Positions 1 to 8,825 are shown, counted from the first letter of the stretch. The stretch is 64,000 nucleotides of DNA from an uncultured Acidobacteriota bacterium (GCA_903851035.1 CAINND010000115.1:1-64000); one strand, 5' to 3'. Notes: generated by a model from the letters alone, not told the origin. Numbers and translations are program-made.

Positions 1-90
1 GATCAAACTCATGCCGCGCCGGCCCAGGCCGCCGCTCAACCCCAGCCCGCCGCGTCACCGGCCGATCCCGGCCCGGCGCAGCCGAGCTAG
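1..90 (+). CDS. C-terminal end of a TatA/TatB-like protein (partial)
   Basis: The frame is open from the first base to a TAG stop at 88-90 and encodes 29 residues that are almost all Ala, Pro, Gln and Ser. An Ala/Pro-rich, low-complexity tail is typical of the C-terminus of TatA/TatB-family translocase subunits. The next gene, 26 bases on, is tatC. The identity rests on this neighbour and the composition only, because the membrane helix and amphipathic helix lie outside the window. Confidence 0.5.
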   Translation, partial: DQTHAAPAQAAAQPQPAASPADPGPAQPS

Positions 91-116
91 TCCCAGGTTT
101 CCACCTGAAGGTTTCG

Positions 117-920
117 ATGGCAGATTCCCCCAATCCCCTCAGCGGCTTTAAGGACAGGCAGGAGCTCAGCTCCATGGGCTTCATGGAGCATCTGGAAGAG
201 CTGCGCCGCCGCATCATCCACAGCGCGGTCTCCATCGTCGTCGGCTTCGGCGTCTGCTATGGCTGGCACGAAAAGATCTACGGATGGATGCAGGCGCCCA
301 TCACCAACGCTCTCACCGCCCACCATCTGCCCACCAAAATCGTCTATACCAATCCCATTGATCCCTTCAACATGTACCTGAAGGTCAGTCTGATCATGGG
401 CATCTTCCTGGCCTCGCCCTACATCCTTTACCAGGTCTGGGGATTCATTAAGCCCGGTCTCTACCGCCATGAGCGCCGCTACGTCGCGCCCTTCATGGCC
501 AGCACCGTGGGACTCTTCATCGCCGGCGGCCTCTTCGCCTACAAGATGGTCTATCCGGCGGCCATCGACTTCCTCATCGGATACAGCGGGCAGTTCGCGC
601 CCATGATCACCATCAACGAGTACACCTCGCAGTTCATCACCATCATGCTTGGTGTCGGCCTGGTCTTTGAGATGCCCATCCTCATCTTCTTCCTCGCCCT
701 CTTCGGGCTGGTGAGTGCGGGCTTCATGATTCGCAACTTCCGCTATGCCATCCTCCTCATCTTTGTTGTCGCCTGTGCCGTGGCGCCCACGCCGGACATC
801 ATCACCCTGTGCCTGTTTGCTGCGCCCATGATCGGGCTTTACATCATCAGCATCGGCCTCGCCTGGCTGGTGCATCCCGCGCAGCGCAAAAAGCGCGCCG
901 AGGCCAAGGAACAGAAATGA
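117..920 (+). CDS. tatC: Twin-arginine translocase subunit TatC
   Basis: This 267-residue polytopic inner-membrane protein is the receptor core of the Tat pathway, which exports folded proteins carrying RR signal peptides. The N-terminus has the family signature FMEHLEELRRRI just before the first membrane helix. Several long hydrophobic segments follow, compatible with the usual six helices, and the basic C-terminal tail is cytoplasmic. Length matches the family. The ATG at 117 has a GAAGG ribosome site five bases upstream. It follows the probable tatB tail closely, and its TGA overlaps the ATG of the next gene (ATGA). A likely client in this window is the RR-signal phosphoesterase at 32683-33654. 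Confidence 0.97.
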   Translation: MADSPNPLSGFKDRQELSSMGFMEHLEELRRRIIHSAVSIVVGFGVCYGWHEKIYGWMQAPITNALTAHHLPTKIVYTNPIDPFNMYLKVSLIMGIFLASPYILYQVWGFIKPGLYRHERRYVAPFMASTVGLFIAGGLFAYKMVYPAAIDFLIGYSGQFAPMITINEYTSQFITIMLGVGLVFEMPILIFFLALFGLVSAGFMIRNFRYAILLIFVVACAVAPTPDIITLCLFAAPMIGLYIISIGLAWLVHPAQRKKRAEAKEQK

Positions 921-1939
921 TCTCTGAGCTTCGCCGCAGCGTCGTTCCCTTTTTACTGGCCGCCGTAATGGCGGCCACGCTGCCTGCCGTGGCCTGCCGT
1001 CAGTCACACCCCGCCGCGGCAGATGCCTCGGCCCCCGCACAATCCAACGTGCAAACCGCCGCCCAGCGACCCGAGCCGCGCCCCGAAGACTTCGATCCCA
1101 CGCCCGCTACGCCGCCCGCGATGAAGCTCAGTGGCGAAAAGGCCTTTGCCACGCTCAAGGAGTTCGTCGCCCTCGGCCCCCGCTACCTGGGCAGCCCCGG
1201 CCACGCCAAGGCCGAGCAGTACATCCTCGCGCATCTTGAGGGCGCGCAGGTCGAGCAGGATCAGTTCAAGGTGCAGACCGCCGCCGGTCCCTTCGCGATG
1301 AACAACATCATCGCCAAGTTCCCCGGTAAGAAGGACGGCATCCTCGTCCTCGCCGGCCACTACGACACCAACCTTCCGCTCAAGGACACCACCTTCATCG
1401 GCGCCAACGATGGCGGCAGCGACGTCGGCCTGCTGCTCGAATTCGCCGCCCAGCTTCGCCAGCATCCGCCCGAGGGTTACTCCGTCTGGCTGGTCTTCAC
1501 CGATGGCGAAGAGGCCACCATCACCTGGACCGATGCCGACAGTGTTTACGGCGCCAAGCACCTGGCCCAGCGCTGGCAGCAGGATGGCACCGCCCAGCGC
1601 GTCAAGGCCTTCCTCCTGCTGGACATGATCGGCGACCGCGACCTCCACTTCGAACACGAGGCCAACTCCACTCCCTGGCTCTACCAGGTCGTGCGCCGCG
1701 CCGGTCAGCGCCTCCATCTGGAGTCGCACTTCTCCGACCGCTACGGCGCCATCGAGGACGATCATCTGCCCTTCCGCAACGCCGGCATCCCCGTCGTCGA
1801 TCTCATCGACCTCGACTACGGCTTCGACAATCTCTACCACCACACCACGCAGGACACGCCCGATAAGTGCAGCGCCCAGAGCCTGCAAATCACCGCCGAC
1901 GTGGTTGCCGAAACCCTGCGCGCCCTCAACACGCGTTAG
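917..1939 (+). CDS. M28-family metallopeptidase, predicted lipoprotein
   Basis: The 340-residue product begins with a lipoprotein signal whose lipobox ends at Cys27 (LPAVAC), followed by an Ala/Pro linker. The rest is an M28 zinc peptidase or glutaminyl-cyclase-like domain. It shows GHYDTN (zinc His), GANDGGSDVG (bridging Asp), FTDGEE (catalytic and metal Glu) and a late His in NLYHHTTQDTPD. M28 enzymes hydrolyse N-terminal residues, while the glutaminyl-cyclase branch cyclises N-terminal Gln; I cannot separate these two by reading. The start at 917 is chosen because it overlaps the tatC stop (ATGA) and gives a clean signal peptide, unlike the longer frame beginning at 809. Confidence 0.85.
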   Translation: MISELRRSVVPFLLAAVMAATLPAVACRQSHPAAADASAPAQSNVQTAAQRPEPRPEDFDPTPATPPAMKLSGEKAFATLKEFVALGPRYLGSPGHAKAEQYILAHLEGAQVEQDQFKVQTAAGPFAMNNIIAKFPGKKDGILVLAGHYDTNLPLKDTTFIGANDGGSDVGLLLEFAAQLRQHPPEGYSVWLVFTDGEEATITWTDADSVYGAKHLAQRWQQDGTAQRVKAFLLLDMIGDRDLHFEHEANSTPWLYQVVRRAGQRLHLESHFSDRYGAIEDDHLPFRNAGIPVVDLIDLDYGFDNLYHHTTQDTPDKCSAQSLQITADVVAETLRALNTR

Positions 1940-1951
1940 CCCAAGGCCCGC

Positions 1952-2914
1952 ATGATGCCGCCGAATCTCATTTCGTGGCTCCTCTTCCTGGTCTTCGTCG
2001 CCGCCATGATCGCCATCGATCTCGGCATGTTGCGCCGCCATCCCCATTCCACCGGCATGGCCAGTGCCCTGCGCTGGACGGCCCTCTGGATCTCGCTCGC
2101 CCTCGCCTTTGCCGTCCTGCTTTACTTTTACGGCCCGCGCATCGCCAACGCCCCTACCGTCAGCGGCCCCACGCTTTCGCTCGAGTTCCTCACCGGCTAC
2201 CTCATCGAAGAGTCGCTCAGCGTGGACAACCTCTTCGTCTTTCTTCTGCTCTTCCGCTACTTCCAGGTGCCGGACGCCTTGCAGCGCAAGGTTCTCTTCT
2301 GGGGAATCCTCGGCGCCATCCTGATGCGCGGCCTCTTCATCGCCGCCGGTGTCGTCCTGCTCAATCAATTCCACTGGGTCATCTATCTCTTCGGAGCCTT
2401 TCTCCTCTACGCCGGCGCCCGTCTCTTCTTCCACCCAAGAGACTCCGCGCCCACCGCCGATAACTTCGTCACCCGCCTCGCGCAGCGCCACCTGCGCTTC
2501 ACCTCCGGCTTCGAGCATGGCCGCTTCACCGTTCTAAGCAACGGTCAGCGCTACTTCACCCGCCTCGCCCTCGTGCTGCTGGTCATAGAAACCACTGACA
2601 TCATCTTCGCCGTCGATTCCATCCCCGCCGTGCTGGCCGTCACCCGCCAGCCCTTCATCGTCTTCACCTCCAACATCTTCGCCATCCTCGGCCTGCGCGC
2701 CCTTTACTTCGCCCTCGCCGGGCTTATGGAGCGCTTCCACCTGCTGCATTACGGACTGGCCATCATCCTCGCCTTCATCGGCCTCAAGATGCTCTCCGCC
2801 CACTACCTCACCATCCCCACGGCGGCCGCCCTCGGTGTTGTCGTCACCGTGCTCTCGGCCTCCATCGCGCTCAGCCTGGCCTTCCCCGCCCGCCGCACCA
2901 CGCCGTCATCCTGA
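1952..2914 (+). CDS. TerC-family integral membrane protein
   Basis: This 320-residue protein has about eight hydrophobic segments. It carries the TerC hallmark acidic residues inside membrane helices: EESLSVDNLFVF near residue 90 and TTDIIFAVDSIPAV near residue 210. TerC/Alx proteins are linked to tellurite resistance and, for Alx/MneA-type members, to manganese export that metallates secreted proteins. The gene starts 12 bases after the M28 peptidase, so it may be co-transcribed with tatC and the peptidase. A role in metal supply to exported enzymes fits the Tat context but is an inference. Confidence 0.9.
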   Translation: MMPPNLISWLLFLVFVAAMIAIDLGMLRRHPHSTGMASALRWTALWISLALAFAVLLYFYGPRIANAPTVSGPTLSLEFLTGYLIEESLSVDNLFVFLLLFRYFQVPDALQRKVLFWGILGAILMRGLFIAAGVVLLNQFHWVIYLFGAFLLYAGARLFFHPRDSAPTADNFVTRLAQRHLRFTSGFEHGRFTVLSNGQRYFTRLALVLLVIETTDIIFAVDSIPAVLAVTRQPFIVFTSNIFAILGLRALYFALAGLMERFHLLHYGLAIILAFIGLKMLSAHYLTIPTAAALGVVVTVLSASIALSLAFPARRTTPSS

Positions 2915-2925
2915 GCTTCACAGTC

Positions 2926-2984
2926 TGTCATCCTGAGCGAAGAATCCGGCGCACGCCGGATTCGCAGTTGAAGGATCCCTATCG
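2926..2984. repeat. Hairpin repeat, type C frame with a variant stem
   Basis: The outer parts (TGTCATCCTGAGCGAAG on the left, a TTGAAGGAT-like right end) match the type C elements at 13.1, 13.4, 20.4 and 22.3 kb read on the other strand. The inner stem is different: AATCCGGC pairs with GCCGGATT around a four-base loop. It lies just after terC. Confidence 0.75.
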
Positions 2985-2999
2985 CATCCGTCATCACAC

Positions 3000-3033
3000 T
3001 GGTGCCCCATGTCTGGCCGTAGTTGCCAGACGC
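3000..3033. repeat. Hairpin repeat, TGCCCCAT end with GTCTGGC stem
   Basis: A TGCCCCAT outer end is followed by the stem GTCTGGC/GCCAGAC around a seven-base loop. It shares the outer end with the type A and B repeats but carries its own stem. Confidence 0.6.
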
Positions 3034-3050
3034 GTGATCGTTAACTACGC

Positions 3051-3097
3051 GGGTGCCCTACCCTGCCGCCTTCCTTTGGCGGAGGGTGGGGTAGTTG
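3051..3097. repeat. Type B hairpin repeat
   Basis: The outer ends are GGGTGCCCTACCC and GGTGGGGTAGTTGA. The stem is GCCGCC...GGCGG, with a short A/T-containing loop. This is the inverse orientation of the copies at 13300, 20309, 22389 and 22525. Confidence 0.75.
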
Positions 3098-3117
3098 ATT
3101 TTGAATTAGTCGTTGCC

Positions 3118-3160
3118 GGGTGCCCCATTCAAGCCTTCTTTTGGCTTGAGTGGGGTAGTT
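3118..3160. repeat. Type A hairpin repeat
   Basis: GGGTGCCCCA, stem TTCAAGCC / GGCTTGA, then TGGGGTAGTT. The whole unit can fold as one long hairpin (CCCCA pairs with TGGGG). It is followed by a pyrimidine-rich linker (CCTTTGCTCCTGCTCTT) seen beside other copies. Confidence 0.8.
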
Positions 3161-3222
3161 GCCTTTGCTCCTGCTCTTAACTCTGAAACCTTGAAACCTT
3201 CGCCTTGCGCTATAGTGTCCCC

Positions 3223-3783
3223 ATGGCATCCAAAACAAAGAAAGCCGCCAAGCTCCTCAGCTCAGAAAAGGTCTTCCAGGCCACCACCTTCTACGTCACC
3301 CGCGACCAGCTCATCGAGCCCAGTGGCGTCAAGGTGCAGCGCGAGATCATTCGCCACGCCGGCTCGGTCGTCATCGCCGCCATCGACGAGCGCCTCAAGG
3401 AGCCGCGCCTCCTTCTCATCCGCCAGTATCGCCACGCCGCACAGCAGGAGCTATGGGAGCTTCCCGCCGGTCACGTCGAACCCGGCGAGCCCATCTTTCA
3501 GGCCGCTCAGCGCGAGCTCGCCGAGGAGACCGGCTACTCCGCCAGTGAGTGGACAATCGCGCTCCAGTTTTTCCCCAGCCCCGGTTTTCTCGATGAAGTG
3601 ATGACCATCTACATCGCGCGCCAGCTCTGCAAGGGCCGCTCCCATCAGGAGGCGGACGAGAGCATCCGCAGCCGCATGGTGCCGCTCTCAACGGCGGTGC
3701 AATGGGTCATGAAGGGGCGCATCTGTGACGGCAAAGCCATCGCGGGCATCCTGTGGCTGGCACAAAAGTACCACCAAAAATAG
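3223..3783 (+). CDS. NUDIX hydrolase, ADP-ribose pyrophosphatase-like
   Basis: The 186-residue protein contains a complete NUDIX box (pattern GX5EX7REUXEEXGU) starting at GHVEPGEP and ending at RELAEETGY, roughly residues 85-107. This motif binds Mg and the diphosphate substrate. The surrounding sequence, with a LLIRQYRHA strand before the box and a PSPGFLDE segment after it, resembles the ADP-ribose pyrophosphatase/NudF group, which hydrolyses nucleoside diphosphate sugars. The ATG at 3223 is preferred over an upstream TTG at 3205 because the extra residues look like repeat-derived non-coding sequence. It stands alone between hairpin repeats and the cold-shock gene. Confidence 0.88.
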   Translation: MASKTKKAAKLLSSEKVFQATTFYVTRDQLIEPSGVKVQREIIRHAGSVVIAAIDERLKEPRLLLIRQYRHAAQQELWELPAGHVEPGEPIFQAAQRELAEETGYSASEWTIALQFFPSPGFLDEVMTIYIARQLCKGRSHQEADESIRSRMVPLSTAVQWVMKGRICDGKAIAGILWLAQKYHQK

Positions 3784-3886
3784 CGCACCTGCGCCATATC
3801 ACCAACGCTGCTTCGCATTTGTCGCATCTTGCGACTGCGCAATCGTTTAGCCCGCATCAAATCAGGGCTGGCCCGCTTATTGCTCG

Positions 3887-3915
3887 TTGACTTTGTTTCG
3901 AAATGGGATGAAAAT
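3887..3915 (+). promoter_or_regulatory. Possible sigma-70 promoter upstream of cold-shock gene
   Basis: TTGACT at 3887-3892 is followed after 17 bases by GAAAAT (four of six matches to the -10 box). It lies about 135 bases before the GTG start, which would give the long 5' leader usual for cold-shock mRNAs. The rest of 3784-4049 shows no gene. Confidence 0.3.
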
Positions 3916-4049
3916 TCTCTTAAGGTCAACAATGCATTGACCCATGTAGTTCAGCAGCGCTCGATCGAAACCTGAACTCCGCGTGGATTTACGGCGCTTT
4001 GTGACCGTCGGCGTAACAGCCGATAGTACGACGCTCGGAGGAAGAAGTA

Positions 4050-4259
4050 GTGTCTCGTATCAGGGGAACTGTTAAGTGGTTCAATAATGCCAAAGGATTC
4101 GGATTCATCGGCCGCGAAGATGGCCCGGATGTGTTCGTTCATTACAGCGCCATCAGCAGTGATGGCTATAAGAGTCTGCAGGAGGGCGATCAGGTAGAGT
4201 TCGAGATCGTCGAAGGTACCAAAGGCCCGCAGGCCGGTGACGTCCAGAAGGTCAGCTAA
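4050..4259 (+). CDS. Cold-shock domain protein (CspA family)
   Basis: This single-domain 69-residue protein binds single-stranded RNA/DNA and melts RNA structure. Both RNA-binding motifs are visible: RNP1-like [10 protein letters not shown] (residues about 11-20) and RNP2-like DVFVHYSAI (about 26-34). The start is GTG at 4050, supported by CGGAGGAAG seven bases upstream; no ATG is available. A clear intrinsic terminator follows, so it is a one-gene unit. It is convergent with the hopanoid cluster. A second paralogue lies at 62378. Confidence 0.95.
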   Translation: MSRIRGTVKWFNNAKGFGFIGREDGPDVFVHYSAISSDGYKSLQEGDQVEFEIVEGTKGPQAGDVQKVS

Positions 4260-4280
4260 ATAGAATCCGATAGAAAGTTT

Positions 4281-4316
4281 GAAGCCCGGCCGTCATGGCT
4301 GGGCTTCTGCTTTTTT
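4281..4316 (+). terminator. Rho-independent terminator after cold-shock gene
   Basis: GAAGCCCGGCC pairs with GGCTGGGCTTC around a five-base loop and is followed by TGCTTTTTT. It lies between convergent genes. Confidence 0.85.
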
Positions 4317-4346
4317 ACGCAAACTTTTCGCGCCGCTCTCGCACTC

Positions 4347-5780
4347 TTACGCCTTGAACATCCGCATCAATCCCCGCGCCGGTAAATCCGCAACCAGGTA
4401 GCGTCGCGCATGGCCTTCCGCGCGGCTCACCGCCTCGGCCGTCAAATAGCCTGCGCGCACCGCGCCCTCCATCGTCGCCGGCCAGCCCGTGTTCGTCCAG
4501 TCGCCGCTCACAAAAATGCGCGGCCACGCCGTCTCCGGTCCCGGCCTGTGCTGCTCGCTTCGTGGCGATGGAGCAAACGTCGCGTGCACTTCTTTCACCA
4601 CCGCGGCCTTCACCAGTTTCGCATCGCGCACCTTCGGGAAGAACTCCCCCAGCTCCCGCAGCGCCAGCTCGATCACCTCTTCGCGGCTCATCTCCAGCAT
4701 CTTGCGCGACGAGCTCACTACCAGCTCCAGATAACTCGGCACTTCGCCCGAAGAACTCCCTGCTCCAGCGCTCTCCTGCTTCGTCCCCAATATCTTCGAC
4801 TTCTGGAACACCCACTGGATATTTCTGTCCAGCAGCGCCACATGCTCCAGTTCGGTTACCTGCCGGTCAAACCACAGGTGGATGCCTGTAATCGGCACCG
4901 TCTTCAAGCCTCCGGCCTGGCTCTGCAAAGCCTTGCTCACTTCATCCTGCGGCAGCACCTTGCTCAGTTGATGGAACGGCACCGCGCTGATTGCATAATC
5001 AAATTTTTCTTCCACGCCGTTCACGCGCAGCAGCACGCCGTCCGGCAAACTGGTCATGCCCTCCACCGCCGTACGCAGCAAAACCCGTCCGCCGCGAGCC
5101 GTGATGTACCGTTCCGTCGCGCCGTAAATCTCGCTCAGCGGAGCCGCCGGAACGCCCATCGCGCCCGCCTCCGCCGATTTCAAGAACGCGTCGCGCAGCA
5201 CCATCCCGGCGTACTTCACGCTGCAATCTGCAAGCTCTTCATTCAGGCTGCTCACCAGCACGGGAGCCCAAAATCGCTCAATCGCCCGCTCCGTCTGCCC
5301 ATGCCGACGCAGCCAGCTCAAAAAGTTTTCGTCCGTATCCTCTGGAACTCCCGGCATCAGCGCCACCAGCGCACGGGCAATCCCCAGCTTGTCGCGCACG
5401 CTCAGCAGCCCGAACGTTGCAAAAGAAATTCCCGAATGCAGCGGTGGCGGCAGCCAGCCCGGAGCGATCACGCCCTGGCGTCCGCCCGGCTCCATAAAGC
5501 TGATGCTCTTGTACCAGCGGATTTTGTCCGCCACGCCCAGCCGCTCGTAAAATTCGCGCAGGTTGGTGCAGCAGCCCAGTAGGATGTGTTGGCAGTTGTC
5601 CACCACCTGCCCCACTCCGGGATGTTCGTAGGAACAGGCGCGTCCGCCCAGGAAGGGTTTGCGCTCGTACACCGTGACTTCGTGTCCGTCGTTGGCCAGT
5701 GCGCAGGCCGCGGCCAGCCCGGCGATGCCGCCGCCCACCACCGCAACCGTCACTCGCGCGGGCTTCTCTCCAGTAGGCAT
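4347..5780 (-). CDS. hpnE: Hydroxysqualene dehydroxylase HpnE
   Basis: The 477-residue FAD-dependent enzyme of the phytoene-desaturase/amine-oxidase superfamily carries out the last step of the HpnCDE route, reducing hydroxysqualene to squalene. The N-terminal dinucleotide-binding fold is clear: VVGGGIAGLAAACALA at about residues 13-28, then ERKPFLGGRA. Near the C-terminus FVSGDWTNTGWPATMEGAV is the usual second FAD contact of this superfamily. The ATG at 5780 lies five bases after the hpnD stop; an in-frame TTG at 5804 would overlap hpnD. It is the last gene of the minus-strand operon. Confidence 0.93.
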   Translation of the reverse strand: MPTGEKPARVTVAVVGGGIAGLAAACALANDGHEVTVYERKPFLGGRACSYEHPGVGQVVDNCQHILLGCCTNLREFYERLGVADKIRWYKSISFMEPGGRQGVIAPGWLPPPLHSGISFATFGLLSVRDKLGIARALVALMPGVPEDTDENFLSWLRRHGQTERAIERFWAPVLVSSLNEELADCSVKYAGMVLRDAFLKSAEAGAMGVPAAPLSEIYGATERYITARGGRVLLRTAVEGMTSLPDGVLLRVNGVEEKFDYAISAVPFHQLSKVLPQDEVSKALQSQAGGLKTVPITGIHLWFDRQVTELEHVALLDRNIQWVFQKSKILGTKQESAGAGSSSGEVPSYLELVVSSSRKMLEMSREEVIELALRELGEFFPKVRDAKLVKAAVVKEVHATFAPSPRSEQHRPGPETAWPRIFVSGDWTNTGWPATMEGAVRAGYLTAEAVSRAEGHARRYLVADLPARGLMRMFKA

Positions 5781-5785
5781 CGTGC

Positions 5786-6694
5786 TCACACCAGCCGCTT
5801 CCAAAAGCCGTGTGCCAGCACCTTCAGCTTCTCGCCCACGGTCAGCCGCACCCGCTCGGTGTACACGTCGTAGTTGCGCAGCTCAATGCGGTCCAATATC
5901 CCGCGATAAATCTCCACCATCGTCCACAGTGCCGGCTGGCTCACCTCTTCCACCATCGGCAGCAGAGCTTCAGCGCTCTTGTAATACTCGCGCGCGCGCC
6001 GTGCCTGGTGCTCCAGCAGCGGACGCAGTTTTTCCATCGGCACGCCCGAGCCCAACTCCTCCGCTGTAACGCCGTAGTGCTCCAGCTCTTCCATCGGCAC
6101 ATAGATGCGCCGCATCCCCGCGTCTTCCTTCACGTCGCGCAGGATGTTCGTCAACTGAAACGCGATGCCCAAATGCTCTGCCAGCCGCTCCGCCGCCGGG
6201 TCGCGATAGCCAAATATGCGGATGCACACCAATCCCACCACGCTCGCCACGTGATAGCAGTACGAGTACAACTCCTCGAATGTCCGGTACACCACCAGCG
6301 CGCCCGTGCCCGCCGGGTCGTCGCGCACATCCATCTCCGTGCCCGCCACAAGCTGGTCCAGCAGCTCCATGGGAATCTGGTAGCGCTGCTGCGAGTCGCT
6401 CAGCGCCATGAAAACGGGATCGTCCGTGCGTCCCACCTCCACCGCCCGGTGATAGCTCTCGATGTAGCCTTGCAGCTTTTCGTGCCGCTCCCGCGGACTC
6501 ATCCCCGGATCGTCGGCCAGGTCATCCGCGTGCCGCATGAAGGCGTACACCGCGCACAGCGCGTTGCGCTTGCGTCCCGGCAGCAGCATGAATCCGTAGT
6601 AGAAATTTTTCGCGCTCTTGCGTGCAATCTGGCGGCACACGCTGTAGGCGGTGCTCATCTGCAATGCCGCATGTTGCTTCATCGAACTGCTCAT
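5786..6694 (-). CDS. hpnD: Presqualene diphosphate synthase HpnD
   Basis: This 302-residue trans-isoprenyl-diphosphate synthase condenses two farnesyl diphosphates head-to-head into presqualene diphosphate. Both Asp-rich Mg-binding motifs are present: HADDLADD near residue 55 and NILRDVKEDAG near residue 168. The preceding KNFYYGFMLLPGRKRNA segment is typical of squalene/phytoene synthases. Its ATG overlaps the hpnC stop by four bases (ATGA), implying translational coupling, and hpnE follows directly. Confidence 0.95.
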   Translation of the reverse strand: MSSSMKQHAALQMSTAYSVCRQIARKSAKNFYYGFMLLPGRKRNALCAVYAFMRHADDLADDPGMSPRERHEKLQGYIESYHRAVEVGRTDDPVFMALSDSQQRYQIPMELLDQLVAGTEMDVRDDPAGTGALVVYRTFEELYSYCYHVASVVGLVCIRIFGYRDPAAERLAEHLGIAFQLTNILRDVKEDAGMRRIYVPMEELEHYGVTAEELGSGVPMEKLRPLLEHQARRAREYYKSAEALLPMVEEVSQPALWTMVEIYRGILDRIELRNYDVYTERVRLTVGEKLKVLAHGFWKRLV

Positions 6695-7668
6695 CCGGCA
6701 CGCCCCAATGCGAGTCTTCCGGCCAGCGCGCGCAGCGCCAGCCCGGCCTTGCTCAGCTTGCTCAGGCTGGGCCTGTTGGCCAGCACGTTGTAATCCTGCC
6801 GCTCAATGGCCGTCAGTATCGCCATCCCGCCGCGGCTGAACAGCTCCAGATCCAGCGCCAGTTGACGCTCCACCATCTTCACCAGCGGCAGTCCGCGCTC
6901 AAACCACTCGCGCGCCCGCGTCACCTCAAACTTCATCAGCTCGCGGAAATTTCCATCGAAGCGCCGCTCTGCAATCTGCTCTTCCGTCACGCCAAAACGC
7001 CGCATGTCTTCCAGCGGCAGATACACCCTGCCCTTCGGCCAGTCCACCGTCACGTCCTGCCAAAAGTTGGCAAGTTGCAGCGCCGTGCAGGTGTAGTCGC
7101 TCAACCGTTGCCGCTCCGCATCCTTATACCCGCCCAAATACAGCACCAGATGCCCCACCGGGTTCGCCGAGTTCCGGCAGTAACCCAGCACGTCCTCAAA
7201 CGTCTGGTAGCGCACAACAACCTGGTCCTGCCGGAAGGCCACCAGCAGATCGCCAAACTCATGCTTGGGTATCCCAAACTCGCGCACCGTATCAGCCAGC
7301 GCCACAAACACCGGATGCGTCGCGGGTTGTGTCTCCGCGCATTCCATCCCCGCATACATCCGGTCCAACTCCACCTGCCAGCGCTCCAGCAGCGCCAGCG
7401 CCACTTCCGTGTCGCCGCTCTCGTCGCCCAGGTCGTCGCTGATGCGGCAGTACGCGTACACGTTGAAAAAGTGTTGATGCAGATGCTTGGGCAGGAACCA
7501 CGTCGCCACCGAAAAGTTTTCGTAGTGCCCGGTTGCCAGCCGCTTGCAGTACGCACGCGCCTCGTCCATCCCGGGCGCATGCGCCGGAATGGCGTATTCC
7601 TTCGGCAGCACGGCCCATCCGCGCTCCAGCAGCGTTGCTCTCTCGTCTCGCTCGTTGGAAACTGCCAT
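6691..7668 (-). CDS. hpnC: Hydroxysqualene synthase HpnC
   Basis: HpnC converts presqualene diphosphate to hydroxysqualene. The first acidic motif reads RISDDLGDE and the second ANFWQDVTVDW. GHYENFSVATWFLPK near the N-terminus is the HpnC version of the squalene-synthase helix. The ATG at 7668 gives 325 residues, close to the family. An in-frame TTG at 7755, 13 bases after the upstream dehydrogenase, would add 29 low-complexity residues and cannot be excluded. The stop overlaps the hpnD start. Confidence 0.92.
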   Translation of the reverse strand: MAVSNERDERATLLERGWAVLPKEYAIPAHAPGMDEARAYCKRLATGHYENFSVATWFLPKHLHQHFFNVYAYCRISDDLGDESGDTEVALALLERWQVELDRMYAGMECAETQPATHPVFVALADTVREFGIPKHEFGDLLVAFRQDQVVVRYQTFEDVLGYCRNSANPVGHLVLYLGGYKDAERQRLSDYTCTALQLANFWQDVTVDWPKGRVYLPLEDMRRFGVTEEQIAERRFDGNFRELMKFEVTRAREWFERGLPLVKMVERQLALDLELFSRGGMAILTAIERQDYNVLANRPSLSKLSKAGLALRALAGRLALGRAG

Positions 7669-7768
7669 GCTCGCGTTTTTCTCGGCGCTTAAGTCAGCTA
7701 CGGCGCCGGAATCTCCGGCGCCGCGCCCGTCACTGTTGGATACGAAGGAGCTCAACTCGCCGCCTTCG

Positions 7769-8806
7769 TTAATGTCCGGGGATGATGGCGGTTTTAATTT
7801 CGCCGCCGCGGTTCAGCATCTCGCGCAGCACATTCTGCAGCTTGCTCAGCGGAGCCTCGCCCGTAATGTAGTCTGCCGCCTTGATCTTCCGCTCCGCCAC
7901 CAGCGCAAACGCCCGGCGCACCGTGTCCGGAGTGTGGTGGAAGGTCGCCTTCAGCGTGATCTCCGAATAATGCAGGCGCTCGGTGTTCAACTGCACGCGC
8001 GTGCCCTTGGCGCAGCCGCCGAACAGGTTCACCGTGCCGCCCTTGCGCACCATGTCAATCGCCCACTCCCACGCTTCGGGCCGTCCCACGGCCTCAATCA
8101 CCACATCGCTGCCGCGCCGCTCGGGAGTCATGTCGCGCACCGCCTCAATCACGTTGGCAACCTTGGGGAACTGCACAACCTTGCTCGCTCCCGCATGACG
8201 CGCCGAGTGTACCTGCTCGTCGTGCTTCACCACGGCAATCACGTCGCAGCCCATGATATGTGCCACCTGCATGAACATCAGCCCGATGGGTCCCGCGCCG
8301 ATCACGGTCACCGTCTCGCCAATCTCCACGCCCGTCTCATGCAGCCCGCGCAGCACGCAGGCCAGCGGCTCGGTCAGCGCGGCGGTCTCAAAGCTGATCT
8401 CCTTGGGAACCACCAGCATGTTGTTTTCAACAATGCGCCGTGGCACGCGGATGAACTCCGCGTACGCGCCGTTGTTGAACAGCAGGTCCTCGCAAAGGTT
8501 TTCCTGGTGCTTTTTGCAGTAGAAGCACTGCCCGCAGGGAGCGCTGTTCAGGGCCACCACGCGCTGACCCTCCCGGAAGTTCTTCACCCCCGGGCCAATC
8601 TCTTCAATCACACCGGCAAACTCGTGGCCAAACAGCGCCGGCGGCACAATCATCTTGGCGTGGTAGCCACGCCGGTACACCTTCAAGTCGGTACCGCAGG
8701 TCAGCGCCGCCTGCACGCGGATCAGGACTTCGCCCTTCTCCAGCACGGGTATCGGAACCCGTTCAATCTTCACGTCCTCTTTGCCGTAGAGGACTGCGGC
8801 TGTCAT
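7769..8806 (-). CDS. Zinc-dependent MDR alcohol/polyol dehydrogenase (hopanoid cluster, copy 1)
   Basis: This 345-residue medium-chain dehydrogenase/reductase resembles sorbitol or threonine dehydrogenases. Catalytic zinc ligands are seen in ALTCGTDLK (Cys) and FGHEFAG (His-Glu). The structural-zinc pattern CX2CX2CX7C is intact in APCGQCFYCK through NLCED. The coenzyme loop is VIGAGPIGLMF. The following strand ends AVVKHDEQ without the acidic residue typical of NAD-specific enzymes, so NADP use is possible. The ATG at 8806 is 19 bases after the second dehydrogenase; a GTG at 8818 is an alternative start. Its place between hpnG and hpnC suggests a redox step on the hopanoid side chain. Substrate unknown. 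Confidence 0.85.
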   Translation of the reverse strand: MTAAVLYGKEDVKIERVPIPVLEKGEVLIRVQAALTCGTDLKVYRRGYHAKMIVPPALFGHEFAGVIEEIGPGVKNFREGQRVVALNSAPCGQCFYCKKHQENLCEDLLFNNGAYAEFIRVPRRIVENNMLVVPKEISFETAALTEPLACVLRGLHETGVEIGETVTVIGAGPIGLMFMQVAHIMGCDVIAVVKHDEQVHSARHAGASKVVQFPKVANVIEAVRDMTPERRGSDVVIEAVGRPEAWEWAIDMVRKGGTVNLFGGCAKGTRVQLNTERLHYSEITLKATFHHTPDTVRRAFALVAERKIKAADYITGEAPLSKLQNVLREMLNRGGEIKTAIIPGH

Positions 8807-8825
8807 GTGTCCGTTCACTCTGTTG

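Noticed and set aside
87-1040. Long acidic frame antisense to tatC and the peptidase
   Set aside because: Typical complement-strand shadow of GC-rich coding DNA; similar long shadows oppose most genes here.
7669-7768. Possible missing small gene between the first dehydrogenase and hpnC
   Set aside because: The stretch is explained by a longer TTG start of hpnC or a leader; no separate frame with a ribosome site was found.
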